From: an uncultured Myxococcales bacterium
Lineage (GTDB): Bacteria; Myxococcota_A; UBA9042
Assembly: GCA_903955385.1 (NCBI GenBank)
Contig: CAJBNH010000002.1
Span: 31,088-95,087 of the forward strand
Reading direction: 5' to 3'
Length of the DNA: 64,000 nucleotides
The notes beneath the pieces are model-generated. The model made no database searches. It was not told where the DNA came from and was given only the letters and a program-made list of their open reading frames with translations. Shown one piece after another: positions 7,901-15,466 of this stretch (the first letter of the stretch is position 1; each line of letters opens with the position of its first letter). The position numbers and the translations under genes are program-made.

Positions 7901-10529
7901 CGGCAACGTCTGCACCGACGACAGCTGCGACAAGGCCAAGGGCTGCCTGACTGCGCCGAACGCCGCCCTGTGCGACGACGGCTCACTCTGCACGAAGGGC
8001 GACAGCTGCGCCGACAGCAAGTGCCAGCCTGGCGCGAAGGTCACCTGCGACGACAGCAACGTCTGCACCGACGACGTCTGCGATCCCACGAAGGGCTGCG
8101 TCTTCACCAACAACACCATCGCGTGCAACGACGGCAACGAGTGCAACAGCAACGACCTCTGCGCGGCGGGCGTCTGCAAGGGCTCGGGCGGCATCGTGTG
8201 CGAGGACAATAACCCGTGCACGGCCGACACCTGCACGTCCGAGTCGGGCTGCAAGTTCACTCCCGTCAAGGACGGCACGTCGTGCGGCACCAGCAAGTGC
8301 GTGACCGGCAACTGGCAGGGTCCCGCGACCTGCTCGGCGGGTACGTGCGGCGCTCCGCCGCCGGTGGAACTCTGCAACGACAACAACGTCTGCACGACCG
8401 ACCTGTGCAACGCGCAGACCGGCTGCCTGAACCCGGCGAATACGTCCGCTTGCGACGACACCAACGCTTGCACCGAGAACGATGCCTGCGCCAGCGGCGT
8501 GTGCTCGGGCGACAAGCTGGTCTGCAACGACGGAGACGTCTGCACCGACGACAAGTGCAGCCCGCTGACGGGTTGCTACGGCGTTGCCAATACGGTCAAC
8601 TGCGACGACAAGAACCCTTGTACGACGCAGGACGTCTGCAAGAGCAAGGTCTGCACGGGTGGTGCGGCGTACGTTTGTGATGACAAGAACGGCTGCACCA
8701 ACGACTCGTGCGACCCGGCCAAGGGCTGCGTCTACACGGCGAACACCGACGCGTGCGACGACGGCAATGCCTGCACGACCACCGACACCTGCGCCGCCAC
8801 CAAGTGCGTGGGTGGTGTGGCGCCGGTGTGCGACGACAAGAACGTCTGCACCACCGACTCGTGTGACCCGGGCAAGGGCTGCGTCTTCACGAACAACACC
8901 GCGAACTGCGAGGATGGCAGCAAGTGCACGCTGAATGACGCGTGCTCGGCCGGCAAGTGCGTGGGCGGCGCGGCTCCGGTGTGCGACGACAAGAACGTTT
9001 GCACGACGGATGCTTGCGACCCGCTCCTCGGCTGCACGACGAAGAACGTGGCGGACAACACGCCGTGTGCGGATGCCTCCTGCTCAGGCGTGAACTACAC
9101 GGGCCAGAGCCTCTGCGCGACGGGCAAGTGCGTGGCGCCGGCGGTCAAGGTCTGCGACGACAAGCTGGAGTGCACGACCGACACCTGCGATGCCAAGACC
9201 GCTTGCGGCGCCGTCAATGTGGCCTGGGGCACCGACTGCAAGTCCGGACCGACCGGCTTCGTCAACCAGTTCTGCGCTGGCAGCATGTGCACCGGTCTGC
9301 AGGGAGTCGTCTCGGCAGTCCCCGGCGGCAACAACGGCAAGCTCTCCGACGTCGGTCGGCTTGGCACGGGTCCGATCAACGCGTCGGGTTGGAGCGGCCT
9401 CGCTTGGCAGAACTTCAACACCAACGGCCTGATGTTTGAGATCAGCGCGGTGAATCTGGGGCTCGCGGCTCGTGGCACTGCCACCATCTGGGGGAACACG
9501 CAGGTCAACGCCTTCGCCGCCAACCTCGCGGTAGGTTCGGTGAATAACTACCAGTACTTCCACGACATGACCCGGACTGCGACCGCTGGATTCTGGACGT
9601 CGAACAACAACGCGAACCTCTACAACAACAACTATTCGTACGGCACGGCGGCGGTCGACCTGATTCCCGGCAGCGGGACCTACGTCTACGCTGGTTCCTA
9701 CACCAACCAGAACAACTACAACAGCTTGAGTCGCTTGACGTTTGCCAACAACAACTGGGGCAACCCGGTGACGATGCTCATCGCCGCCTCGCCCTTCAAT
9801 TGCGGTTCGAGCGCCAACCAAGTCCGCATGAGGGTTGCAGACATCTATGCGGCGGACGGCACGAACGTCTTTGTTGCCGGAACTGCGTACGCCGGGGGTA
9901 GCGTCGCGACCAACGCCACCGTCGCGTTCTGGGATGGCAACACGTCCACCAACTGCGCGAACATCGGCAACTTCAACGGGATCGCGTGGACCAACTCCGC
10001 TGTGCACAACGGCGACTTCTCGTCGCCGCTGAACATCGACAATATGGTTGGCGAGTTGCGGGCAGTTCATGGCACCGGCGCCAAGAACGTCATGACCGGC
10101 GGCGCGTTGGGTTCGCTCTTCAGCTTCGACGGCCTCACGTGGAAGCAGCAGAAGCCCGCGTACACCGGTATGCCGGTCGCGTGGAGCTCAGCCTTCGACG
10201 TCAAGTCGATCGCGATGGTGGACACGCAGGCTTGGGTTGGTGGCGAGTACTACTACCTGTCGGGCACCATGTGCCGCTCGTTCTTCCTGCTGCACGGCAC
10301 ACTGGTGGACGGCAACTGGGTGTGGGACAAGCTGTTGCTGACCAGCAGCAGCTACTCGACTTGCAGCGGCAACAACACGGAGTTCACCTCGATGGGCCGC
10401 ATCTGGATCGACCCGCAGTCGGGCTCGCTCTATGTGGTCGGTGCTCAGGGCACGGACAACAACGGCAACGTGGTGTCGATCAACACGACGCAGTCCCGCC
10501 CGTTCGTCGGTCGCATCGCGTTCAAGTAA
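4953..10529 (+). CDS. Giant Cys-rich repeat lipoprotein with PDGT stalk and C-terminal propeller-like domain
   Basis: This is 1858 residues from ATG 4953, which is preceded by AAGGGGG. A signal peptide ends in the lipobox L-S-A-C (Cys26, followed by Gly-Asp-Asp). Residues ~58-126 are a hydrophilic stalk of 12 DGT-containing hexapeptides (D-T-P-D-G-T and variants). Residues ~129-1449 hold about 45 units of ~25 residues that mostly alternate between two forms: 'CDDGxACTxxDxCxxGxC' and 'CDDxNPCTDDxCDxxxGC'. A few units carry longer insertions with extra Cys pairs. From ~1450 to the end the Cys pattern stops and an Asn/Gly/aromatic-rich domain follows (repeats such as V-F-V-A-G-T-A, A-W-V-G-G-E-Y and L-Y-V-V-G-A-Q), which looks like a beta-propeller. 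I infer a disulfide-stiffened rod displaying a head domain from the outer membrane. The partner is unknown. Confidence 0.8.
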   Translation: MCCRLSNSRVLAAMSLFVLASTLSACGDDVALVGPEQADLIAVDSDAATEVSNTDQTDGTVTPDGTDQPDGTVLPDGTDTPDGTDTPDGTVLPDGTDTPDGTVVPDGTDTPDGTDMPDGTDTPDGTDVSPCVPLDCDDGNPCTEDKCNPLAGCEYTAKVGSCDDGNACTKDDVCLDGLCAPGSEVVCTDQNVCTDEKCDAAGGCQFPNNQATCEDGDACTANDTCKDGACQAGGALDCDDKNVCTADSCDKTAGCVHTAQSGPCDDGDGCTENDTCKDGKCGSGAAPTCDDGNPCTDDTCGKDTGCSSTPNVAPCTDGNACTLGDTCKDGKCQTGADSVVCDDKNPCTDDVCDIATGNCAFKANEAACDDGDTCTSGDICLSGACTGKPSCVCKADSDCNDSDPCTFDSCASGKCEFAPLDQTACDDGDVCTKDDTCVAGKCKAGSAVSCDDQNACTDDKCVPGLGCVSTNNTAACDDAEACTANDTCKAGKCAGTPSCECTADSQCNDGLDCTDDACVAGKCAFKPAGAGMACSDGNGCTVGDACQGGICLPGKAKVCDDTNACTDDYCDVKTGDCAHTDNTTPCTDSNTCTVNDACKAGKCLGGAAVKCDDGNACTTDSCDPLKGCVNTDNSDPCEDGDACTANDKCAAGKCATGTAVVCDDKNPCTDDSCDKVKGCQNIANTATCDDGSACTVGEKCIEGVCSGGAAKVCDDSNPCTADSCDPTTGCKTAPNTAACDDGDACTNGDICSGGFCTAGAPVTCDDANPCTSDTCDKVKGCVADAVQNGTTCTDAKCEGSVYTSVGTCQDSMCLPGTTKDCTDANACTDTSCDVAKGCLVVNNTANCDDGSVCTKDDVCKDGSCAPGAQIVCDDGNLCTVDSCDPVKGCGAVSATDGASCIAPSCDQLMHLPGSACTSGVCTKVGNAESCDDSDLCTDDSCNPYGGCSHAFNSAPCDDGDACTTKDACLAGKCAGGTAAVCNDGNVCTDDSCDKAKGCLTAPNAALCDDGSLCTKGDSCADSKCQPGAKVTCDDSNVCTDDVCDPTKGCVFTNNTIACNDGNECNSNDLCAAGVCKGSGGIVCEDNNPCTADTCTSESGCKFTPVKDGTSCGTSKCVTGNWQGPATCSAGTCGAPPPVELCNDNNVCTTDLCNAQTGCLNPANTSACDDTNACTENDACASGVCSGDKLVCNDGDVCTDDKCSPLTGCYGVANTVNCDDKNPCTTQDVCKSKVCTGGAAYVCDDKNGCTNDSCDPAKGCVYTANTDACDDGNACTTTDTCAATKCVGGVAPVCDDKNVCTTDSCDPGKGCVFTNNTANCEDGSKCTLNDACSAGKCVGGAAPVCDDKNVCTTDACDPLLGCTTKNVADNTPCADASCSGVNYTGQSLCATGKCVAPAVKVCDDKLECTTDTCDAKTACGAVNVAWGTDCKSGPTGFVNQFCAGSMCTGLQGVVSAVPGGNNGKLSDVGRLGTGPINASGWSGLAWQNFNTNGLMFEISAVNLGLAARGTATIWGNTQVNAFAANLAVGSVNNYQYFHDMTRTATAGFWTSNNNANLYNNNYSYGTAAVDLIPGSGTYVYAGSYTNQNNYNSLSRLTFANNNWGNPVTMLIAASPFNCGSSANQVRMRVADIYAADGTNVFVAGTAYAGGSVATNATVAFWDGNTSTNCANIGNFNGIAWTNSAVHNGDFSSPLNIDNMVGELRAVHGTGAKNVMTGGALGSLFSFDGLTWKQQKPAYTGMPVAWSSAFDVKSIAMVDTQAWVGGEYYYLSGTMCRSFFLLHGTLVDGNWVWDKLLLTSSSYSTCSGNNTEFTSMGRIWIDPQSGSLYVVGAQGTDNNGNVVSINTTQSRPFVGRIAFK
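5124..5330 (+). repeat. 18-bp in-frame minisatellite encoding (D/V)xPDGT hexapeptides
   Basis: Twelve tandem 18-bp units share the core 'ccsgacggcaccga', with drift at the third and fourth codons of each unit (DTP, VLP, VVP, DMP, DQP). The array lies inside the lipoprotein gene between the lipobox and the Cys repeats. It keeps frame, so copy-number change would only shorten or lengthen the stalk. Confidence 0.85.
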
Positions 10530-10545
10530 TCACTGGGCTTGCGCT

Positions 10546-10571
10546 GCGACCCCGGCTTCGGTCGGGGTCGC
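10546..10571 (+). terminator. Hairpin between two convergent genes (terminator-like)
   Basis: A perfect 9-bp stem, GCGACCCCG / CGGGGTCGC, has an 8-nt loop (10555-10562) and begins 17 nt after the stop of the giant lipoprotein gene. The ABC ATPase gene ends from the other side at 10617. There is no clear T-tract on either strand, so it may act as a weak bidirectional terminator or only stabilise the 3' end. Confidence 0.45.
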
Positions 10572-10616
10572 GGCGGGGCTCGGGTCCCCCGGGCAGGACG
10601 GGCAGCAACTCCCCCG

Positions 10617-11384
10617 TCAGTCCGCGGTCGGTCCCTCTGTCATCCCCCGCAACACGGCATCCTCGAACGCCCTTGCGTCGCCGCCAAAGGCCGCGAGCGC
10701 TTGTGGTCCCAGGTCGAGTCCGATGCGTCCGGAACGCATGACCCAAGCCCGGTCGGCAACGGCCAGCGTCGCCTCAGCCAGGTGGCTCGCCAGCAGGATG
10801 GCGGCACCTTGGTCGCGGGCGGCGAGGATCAACTTGCGCAGCGCAATCGCCGAACGCACGTCCAGACCCGAGTGCGGTTCGTCCAGCAGGATGACCCGCG
10901 CCTTGGAGAGAAAAGCAAGCACCAACGCGGCCTTGTGGGCCATGCCGCCCGACAGCGCCCGCACCGGCTTGTCCAGCGCGGTCGACAGGCCAAGGGCCAC
11001 GGCCAGACGGGTCAGCTCGCCCTTCGCTTCGGCGGGATCCAGCTGACGGAAGGCGACCAGGGCTTCGACGTGCTCGCGCAGCGTCAGCAGCGGGGCGAGC
11101 GGCGGGTGCTGGGCGACGTAGACCAGGTGGGCCCGCGCTGCCTCCGGTTCCGTCCGAAGATCCAGTCCTTCCACTTGGATGGCAGCACGGTCGGCCAGCA
11201 GATCGCCCGCCAGCACCCGCATCAGCGTCGTCTTGCCTGCGCCGTTTTCGCCGAGCAACACGGTGACTTGACCGTGGCTGAGCTCGAGGTCGATGCCGCG
11301 CAGCACCTCTTGGGATCCATAGCGCTTTTCAATGCCGGTTGCGCGCAGGCCGGGGGCAGGCGTCGGCGAGGGGGGCGTCGTCAT
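10617..11384 (-). CDS. ABC transporter ATP-binding protein
   Basis: This 255-residue nucleotide-binding subunit carries Walker A G-E-N-G-A-G-K-T-T, a signature L-S-G-G-M, Walker B V-I-L-L-D-E-P, and a downstream H-loop (L-L-A-S-H). Length and motifs fit CcmA/ABC-2-type exporter ATPases. The frame extends well upstream, but the true start is ATG 11384, with GGAGG just before it (minus strand); the longer upstream reading overlaps the permease gene and has no domain content. The gene begins 14 nt after the stop of the large membrane protein encoded upstream on the same strand, so the two most likely form one export or membrane-remodelling complex. The substrate cannot be told from the sequence. 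Confidence 0.88.
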   Translation of the reverse strand: MTTPPSPTPAPGLRATGIEKRYGSQEVLRGIDLELSHGQVTVLLGENGAGKTTLMRVLAGDLLADRAAIQVEGLDLRTEPEAARAHLVYVAQHPPLAPLLTLREHVEALVAFRQLDPAEAKGELTRLAVALGLSTALDKPVRALSGGMAHKAALVLAFLSKARVILLDEPHSGLDVRSAIALRKLILAARDQGAAILLASHLAEATLAVADRAWVMRSGRIGLDLGPQALAAFGGDARAFEDAVLRGMTEGPTAD

Positions 11385-11398
11385 GGCGGTCCTCCGGT

Positions 11399-12706
11399 TC
11401 AGGCGGCGAGTGCCGTGGCCCATGCGAGGGCGGCACCATAGACGGCAAGAGCAAGTTGGGGCAGCGACTGGCGAATCGGGTGGTCCGGGCGGCCCCCCCA
11501 CGCGACGATGCCGAGGCCGCCCAGCGCTCCCAAGATCGTCCCAAGGGTTGCCGCAAGCGGGGACCCCAAGGCCCCTAGCGCGAGAGCCGCGAGACCGGGT
11601 AGCGCAAGCCCCGCCGAGAGGCGAACGGTGGCGTGTCGCAGGGCCAGCGGGCGTGCCCCCAGCCACTGGGCGGTCAGCAGCCCCAAGCCCGACTCCACGG
11701 CGATGGCGCGCAGGGTCGCGTGCAGCAGGATGGCGGCGGCCAGAAGTCCAGTCGCGACGGGCGGAATCGACGTGCCAGGGACCAACGCGGCCAACACGAC
11801 CAACAGCGCGGTCGTCGGCATGGCGCCGGGGTGGGTGCGGAATGAGTGCCGTGCGAGAAACTGCAGCTCTGGCGATGGGTTGCCCGGCGTTACCCACGCC
11901 GGAGCCTCGGGCATTCGCTCGGACTGGGCAAAGGGCGTGGCGTGCGCAGCCTCGACGGCGAGCAAGGCGTCCTGAACCTCTGGCGCCACCGCCCGCCACT
12001 GATGTCGTGCGACACCCACGGCAATCAGCACCGCCACAGGCAGCGCCCAGGCACCCACTTGCAGAGACAGGAGGTCAGCACGCGCGCCCCACACTGCAGC
12101 CAGCAGCCCAGCCGGAACCAGCGCGGCAATCAGCGCAAACGCAGGCGCGTAGAGCAGTGGCGCAGACTCGGCGGGACCAAACGCGCCGCCGCCTCCCAGC
12201 GCCGTCCAAACAGGGTGTTGCCCGTGCGCGACGAATTTCAAGGCGCCCAGCAGACTTGCCGCTGCCAAACCTGCCGCAAGCACGACGGTGGTCGCCGACA
12301 GCAGGGCAGAGCGCCACAGGTCCGCCGACGCTTCGGGGTGCCACGGGACGCTTGCGGCGATGCCCACCGGCACACCGAGCGCCAGCACCGCCAGCACGGC
12401 CGCCAAGCCCAAGGCCTGCCGCACCATCTTTGCCGCCGACTCGCCCAAAAAGCGTCGCACAGAGGCGTTGCGCGGCGTCGTGACGGCATCGAGCAAGAGC
12501 ACCGGGATGGGCAAGGCCGCGAGCGCCGAGAACTTCAGCGCCAGATCCGGGCGCATCGAGGCAGGTGTCGCGGCCAGCGCCGCGCCGAATCCCACGCCGG
12601 ACGCGATCGCGAGCGCCAGCGCACCCACGGACGAAGCCGGGGCAAACGCGCGGACCAGTCGGGCCGGCGGGCGGGCAGCAGGCGGGATGTGGGCGGTCAC
12701 GGTCAA
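11399..12706 (-). CDS. Polytopic membrane protein, probable permease partner of the ABC ATPase
   Basis: About 435 residues, mostly hydrophobic Ala/Leu/Val/Gly segments; I count roughly ten possible membrane spans. No conserved permease signature is recognisable. A hydrophilic stretch lies in the middle (about residues 225-275). The start is probably TTG at 12706, because GGAGG sits 5 nt upstream; an ATG at 12781 in the same frame lacks such a site and would add a non-hydrophobic leader. It lies directly upstream of the ATPase gene with a 14-nt gap, as ABC-2-like systems often do. The permease role is inferred from this linkage only. Confidence 0.65.
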   Translation of the reverse strand: MTVTAHIPPAARPPARLVRAFAPASSVGALALAIASGVGFGAALAATPASMRPDLALKFSALAALPIPVLLLDAVTTPRNASVRRFLGESAAKMVRQALGLAAVLAVLALGVPVGIAASVPWHPEASADLWRSALLSATTVVLAAGLAAASLLGALKFVAHGQHPVWTALGGGGAFGPAESAPLLYAPAFALIAALVPAGLLAAVWGARADLLSLQVGAWALPVAVLIAVGVARHQWRAVAPEVQDALLAVEAAHATPFAQSERMPEAPAWVTPGNPSPELQFLARHSFRTHPGAMPTTALLVVLAALVPGTSIPPVATGLLAAAILLHATLRAIAVESGLGLLTAQWLGARPLALRHATVRLSAGLALPGLAALALGALGSPLAATLGTILGALGGLGIVAWGGRPDHPIRQSLPQLALAVYGAALAWATALAA

Positions 12707-12854
12707 GGGCACCTCCGACGGAGGCGAAGTGTGCACCAAAGCGTCGCAGTTGGGCAGCTTCGACCGCAGCGCTTGCCGCATGGGTGCAGAGCCGCGACAC
12801 TGACGGGCTCGGCGTGAAGGTGTCGGTCGATCTGAGCTGCACCCTGAACCGCTG

Positions 12855-14759
12855 GTGTTCGAGAGGCCCGAATTGCTCAACTGGTTGCCCTGGCTGCTGC
12901 TTGCGGTATCGCCGCTGGTCGCTCATGCGGTCGGCGCGGTGGTGGCGGCGCTGGTGCGGGTGCGTCCGGGGCGCGCGGCGGACCGGATGCCGGGGCTGCC
13001 CGCACGCGACGACAAGGCCGGGACGCCGACGCGGCGGTTCGAGCGCGCCGTGCGCCGGGTCGAGGGGCGGATGTTCCGCTGGGTGCTGGACCAACCGAAA
13101 GGCGTCGAGGGTCAGGCGCTGGCGGCGGCGCTGGGCGAGGATCCCGAGGTCGTGGGCGAAGTCCTGGCCCGTTGGCGATCGCGCGCGCCGTGCCGTCTGC
13201 AGGTGACGGAGCGAGGGCGCCTGCTGCACGACTTCCAGCCCGAGGATGTGCGCAGACTTGCGAGGACGCGTCTGCTTTCGGGGCCGGCGCGCTGGCTGCT
13301 GATGGCGGTGGCGGCGGTGGCGAACGTCGGGGCGGCCTGGCCGCTGGCGGTGACCGGTGCGCTGGCCGCGGTGACGTTGGGTGGCATGTTGTTCACGGGT
13401 GACGACGGTGGCATCGCGGTGGTGCTGATGGCGCTGGCGGGACTCTTGGCGGTGGCCGTCGTGTTCGGCCTCAACCTGCTGCTGGGTCTGGTGTTTCGCG
13501 TCGTGCTGGCGCCTTGGATCGGCGGGCCGCGTTTTCGCGATGCGTTTGGGCCGCAGGACGACGACGATCGCCCGCAAGATCTCGATAGGCCGGGGGTTTT
13601 TGCCACCGTCGGTGAGCTGGTCAGCGGTGCCGTCAAGCAGGGCTTGGGCGCGGCGCTGGTCGCCTGCGTGATCGCGGTGGCGCTGTCGTCGCTCGCGGGG
13701 CTGGTCCTGTGGGGGCGGGGGCTGTGGCGCGCGGTGTCGCGGCGGGACCGGATCGAGGAGGAGCTGTCTCCCGGCGACTGGGCCCACGAAGCGCCAGCTC
13801 CCGACGCGCTGGAAGGCCTGGTTCCGACGAGTGATCTGGTGATGACGCTGACACGGGCGATCGCACGCGCAGTGGCTGCGCGCCGACCTGTCGATGGCCG
13901 GATGGCCGCGCGCGTGCGCGAGCGGGCACGGCGGCACGGCGGCTGGGTGGCGCAGCTGGACCTGCAAATCGAGGAAGGGCTACCCGCAGACGAAGCGCTG
14001 GCGGTGGGTGCCCGTCTGTCGGGAGCGGTCGGTGGCGAGATCGCGACGAGAGACGACGGCAGCATCGACTTCTTCTTTCCTGCCGAGGCCTTGATGGGCG
14101 AGGTCGTCCACGGCGCCGACCCCTCGCGCCCTGCGACCGCAGAGTGCGTGCCGTCCTTGCGGGCGGTGCAGCCGGTTGGCGCGGTTCCTGTGGCGCTGCC
14201 CGGACTTGCGCTGGGGCACCTGCAGGGGTCAGAGCGGCTGGTCGGCGGAACGGTCCTGATGGTCGTCTCCGGCCTTGTCGCGATGGCGTTTGCGGCACCG
14301 TCCTCGTCCTGGGCGTTGGCGTTCAGTCTTGCGCTTGCGGCACTGGCATCGGGGGTGATGATCATCGTCGCCGCAGCGCGTTACGCAGCAGGCAGCTGGG
14401 CAAAGGCGGCCATCTTTCGCGACGTGCGGCGTCTGACGCTGGCGGCGGTGCGGGGGGCGCTCTCGCACGACACGGCGCTGGTGGACTCGACCGCCTTGGT
14501 CGATCGGCTGCACGCCACGTTAGCGACCGCTTGGCCCGGACTTGCGCGCGCCGACGTGGCCGTCGAGGTCGAGGCGACGCTGGACGAACTGGACCTGGAA
14601 CTCGACCCGGACGCGCTGGTGCAGGACCCGACCGGGCGGCCGTATCTGCTGACGCCGCTGCGCGAGCGGTTGCGCTCCCTGCAGCTGGCCCGCCACCGCG
14701 GCCATCGTGCCGAGCTGATCGTCGACGACGCGATCGCATTCGATACGGCGGAGCCCTAG
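12855..14759 (+). CDS. Multi-pass membrane protein of unknown function
   Basis: This 634-residue protein starts at GTG 12855. A hydrophobic segment occupies residues 8-35. A basic, soluble ~110-residue stretch follows, with V-L-D-Q-P-K-G-V-E-G near residue 80. Membrane segments lie at roughly 145-215 and 255-280, then a ~170-residue soluble part, then another membrane pair near 455-510. A soluble C-terminus is rich in acidic residues (D-E-L-D-L-E-L-D-P-D). I do not recognise a family. It is transcribed divergently from the ABC pair, with 148 nt between the starts, and is followed 29 nt later by the spermidine-synthase-like gene, so those two may be co-transcribed. No catalytic motif is evident. 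Confidence 0.6.
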   Translation: MFERPELLNWLPWLLLAVSPLVAHAVGAVVAALVRVRPGRAADRMPGLPARDDKAGTPTRRFERAVRRVEGRMFRWVLDQPKGVEGQALAAALGEDPEVVGEVLARWRSRAPCRLQVTERGRLLHDFQPEDVRRLARTRLLSGPARWLLMAVAAVANVGAAWPLAVTGALAAVTLGGMLFTGDDGGIAVVLMALAGLLAVAVVFGLNLLLGLVFRVVLAPWIGGPRFRDAFGPQDDDDRPQDLDRPGVFATVGELVSGAVKQGLGAALVACVIAVALSSLAGLVLWGRGLWRAVSRRDRIEEELSPGDWAHEAPAPDALEGLVPTSDLVMTLTRAIARAVAARRPVDGRMAARVRERARRHGGWVAQLDLQIEEGLPADEALAVGARLSGAVGGEIATRDDGSIDFFFPAEALMGEVVHGADPSRPATAECVPSLRAVQPVGAVPVALPGLALGHLQGSERLVGGTVLMVVSGLVAMAFAAPSSSWALAFSLALAALASGVMIIVAAARYAAGSWAKAAIFRDVRRLTLAAVRGALSHDTALVDSTALVDRLHATLATAWPGLARADVAVEVEATLDELDLELDPDALVQDPTGRPYLLTPLRERLRSLQLARHRGHRAELIVDDAIAFDTAEP

Positions 14760-14788
14760 CGCACGTTTGTTGCACGTTTGGAGACCTC

Positions 14789-15466
14789 ATGCGCCCCTGG
14801 ATCACCCTGGACCGTCTCGACACCCCGGAGGGCATGCTGGAGCTGCGGCAGCGCGGCGAGCGGGAGTTCCTGATCGTCGTGGGCGGTCGGGTGCTGATGA
14901 GCAGCCAGCACGCACGCTCCGAGACCTTTCTGGCCGAGGACGTGTGCCGAAGACTGGCCGACCGCAAGGCGCCGCGGGTGCTGGTCGGTGGGCTGGGCAT
15001 GGGGATCACGTTGCGGGCGGCTTTGGACGCGCTGCCGCAGGACGCCAAGGTCGTCGTCGCGGAGCTGAACACTGAGGTGGTGCGGTGGTGTCGCGGTCCG
15101 CTGGCCCCGGCGTCGGCAGATGCGCTGGCCGACCCGCGCGTGACGGTCCACCAGGGCGACGTGACGACGCTGATCGCCCACCACGCGAAGTCAGGGCCCG
15201 CGTTCGACGCCATCCTGCTGGATCTGTACGAGGGACCGCATGCGGCAACGCAGCCTGCCGACGACCCGCGCTATGGGCCGACGGCACTGGGCCGAACGCG
15301 CAAGGCCTTGACGGCAAACGGTTGGTTCGCGGTGTGGGGCGAGGTGTCCGACGACCGCTTTGACCGCGAGCTCAGGCGCGCCGGCTTTCGCTTCGAGCGC
15401 CACCACCCCGGCAAGGGCGGCAGTCCGCATTGCGTGTGGGTGGCCTACCAGTCGGTCGGCGTGTAA
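14789..15466 (+). CDS. Spermidine-synthase-like (SAM-binding fold) protein
   Basis: This 225-residue Rossmann-type protein has the SAM/dcSAM-binding loop G-G-L-G-M-G near residue 71, an acidic strand end (V-V-V-A-E-L-N), and D-A-I-L-L-D-L-Y-E-G-P near residue 145. These features follow the polyamine synthase/methyltransferase superfamily. The N-terminal beta-hairpin domain of true spermidine synthases is shortened, so it may be a methyltransferase relative rather than a polyamine enzyme. The start is ATG 14789, with GGAG 5 nt upstream; the longer in-frame reading from 14144 overlaps the previous gene and is not supported. Its last 22 nt overlap the 3' end of the convergent SDR gene. Confidence 0.75.
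   Translation: MRPWITLDRLDTPEGMLELRQRGEREFLIVVGGRVLMSSQHARSETFLAEDVCRRLADRKAPRVLVGGLGMGITLRAALDALPQDAKVVVAELNTEVVRWCRGPLAPASADALADPRVTVHQGDVTTLIAHHAKSGPAFDAILLDLYEGPHAATQPADDPRYGPTALGRTRKALTANGWFAVWGEVSDDRFDRELRRAGFRFERHHPGKGGSPHCVWVAYQSVGV

Noticed and set aside
5340..9300. Regular repeats that could look like a CRISPR array
   Set aside because: The repeats are in frame, vary at third codon positions and encode Cys-rich units; there are no fixed-length spacers.
12075..13967. 630-codon minus-strand open frame spanning the start region of the membrane-protein gene
   Set aside because: It overlaps two better-supported divergent genes and has Arg/His/Gln-rich random composition.
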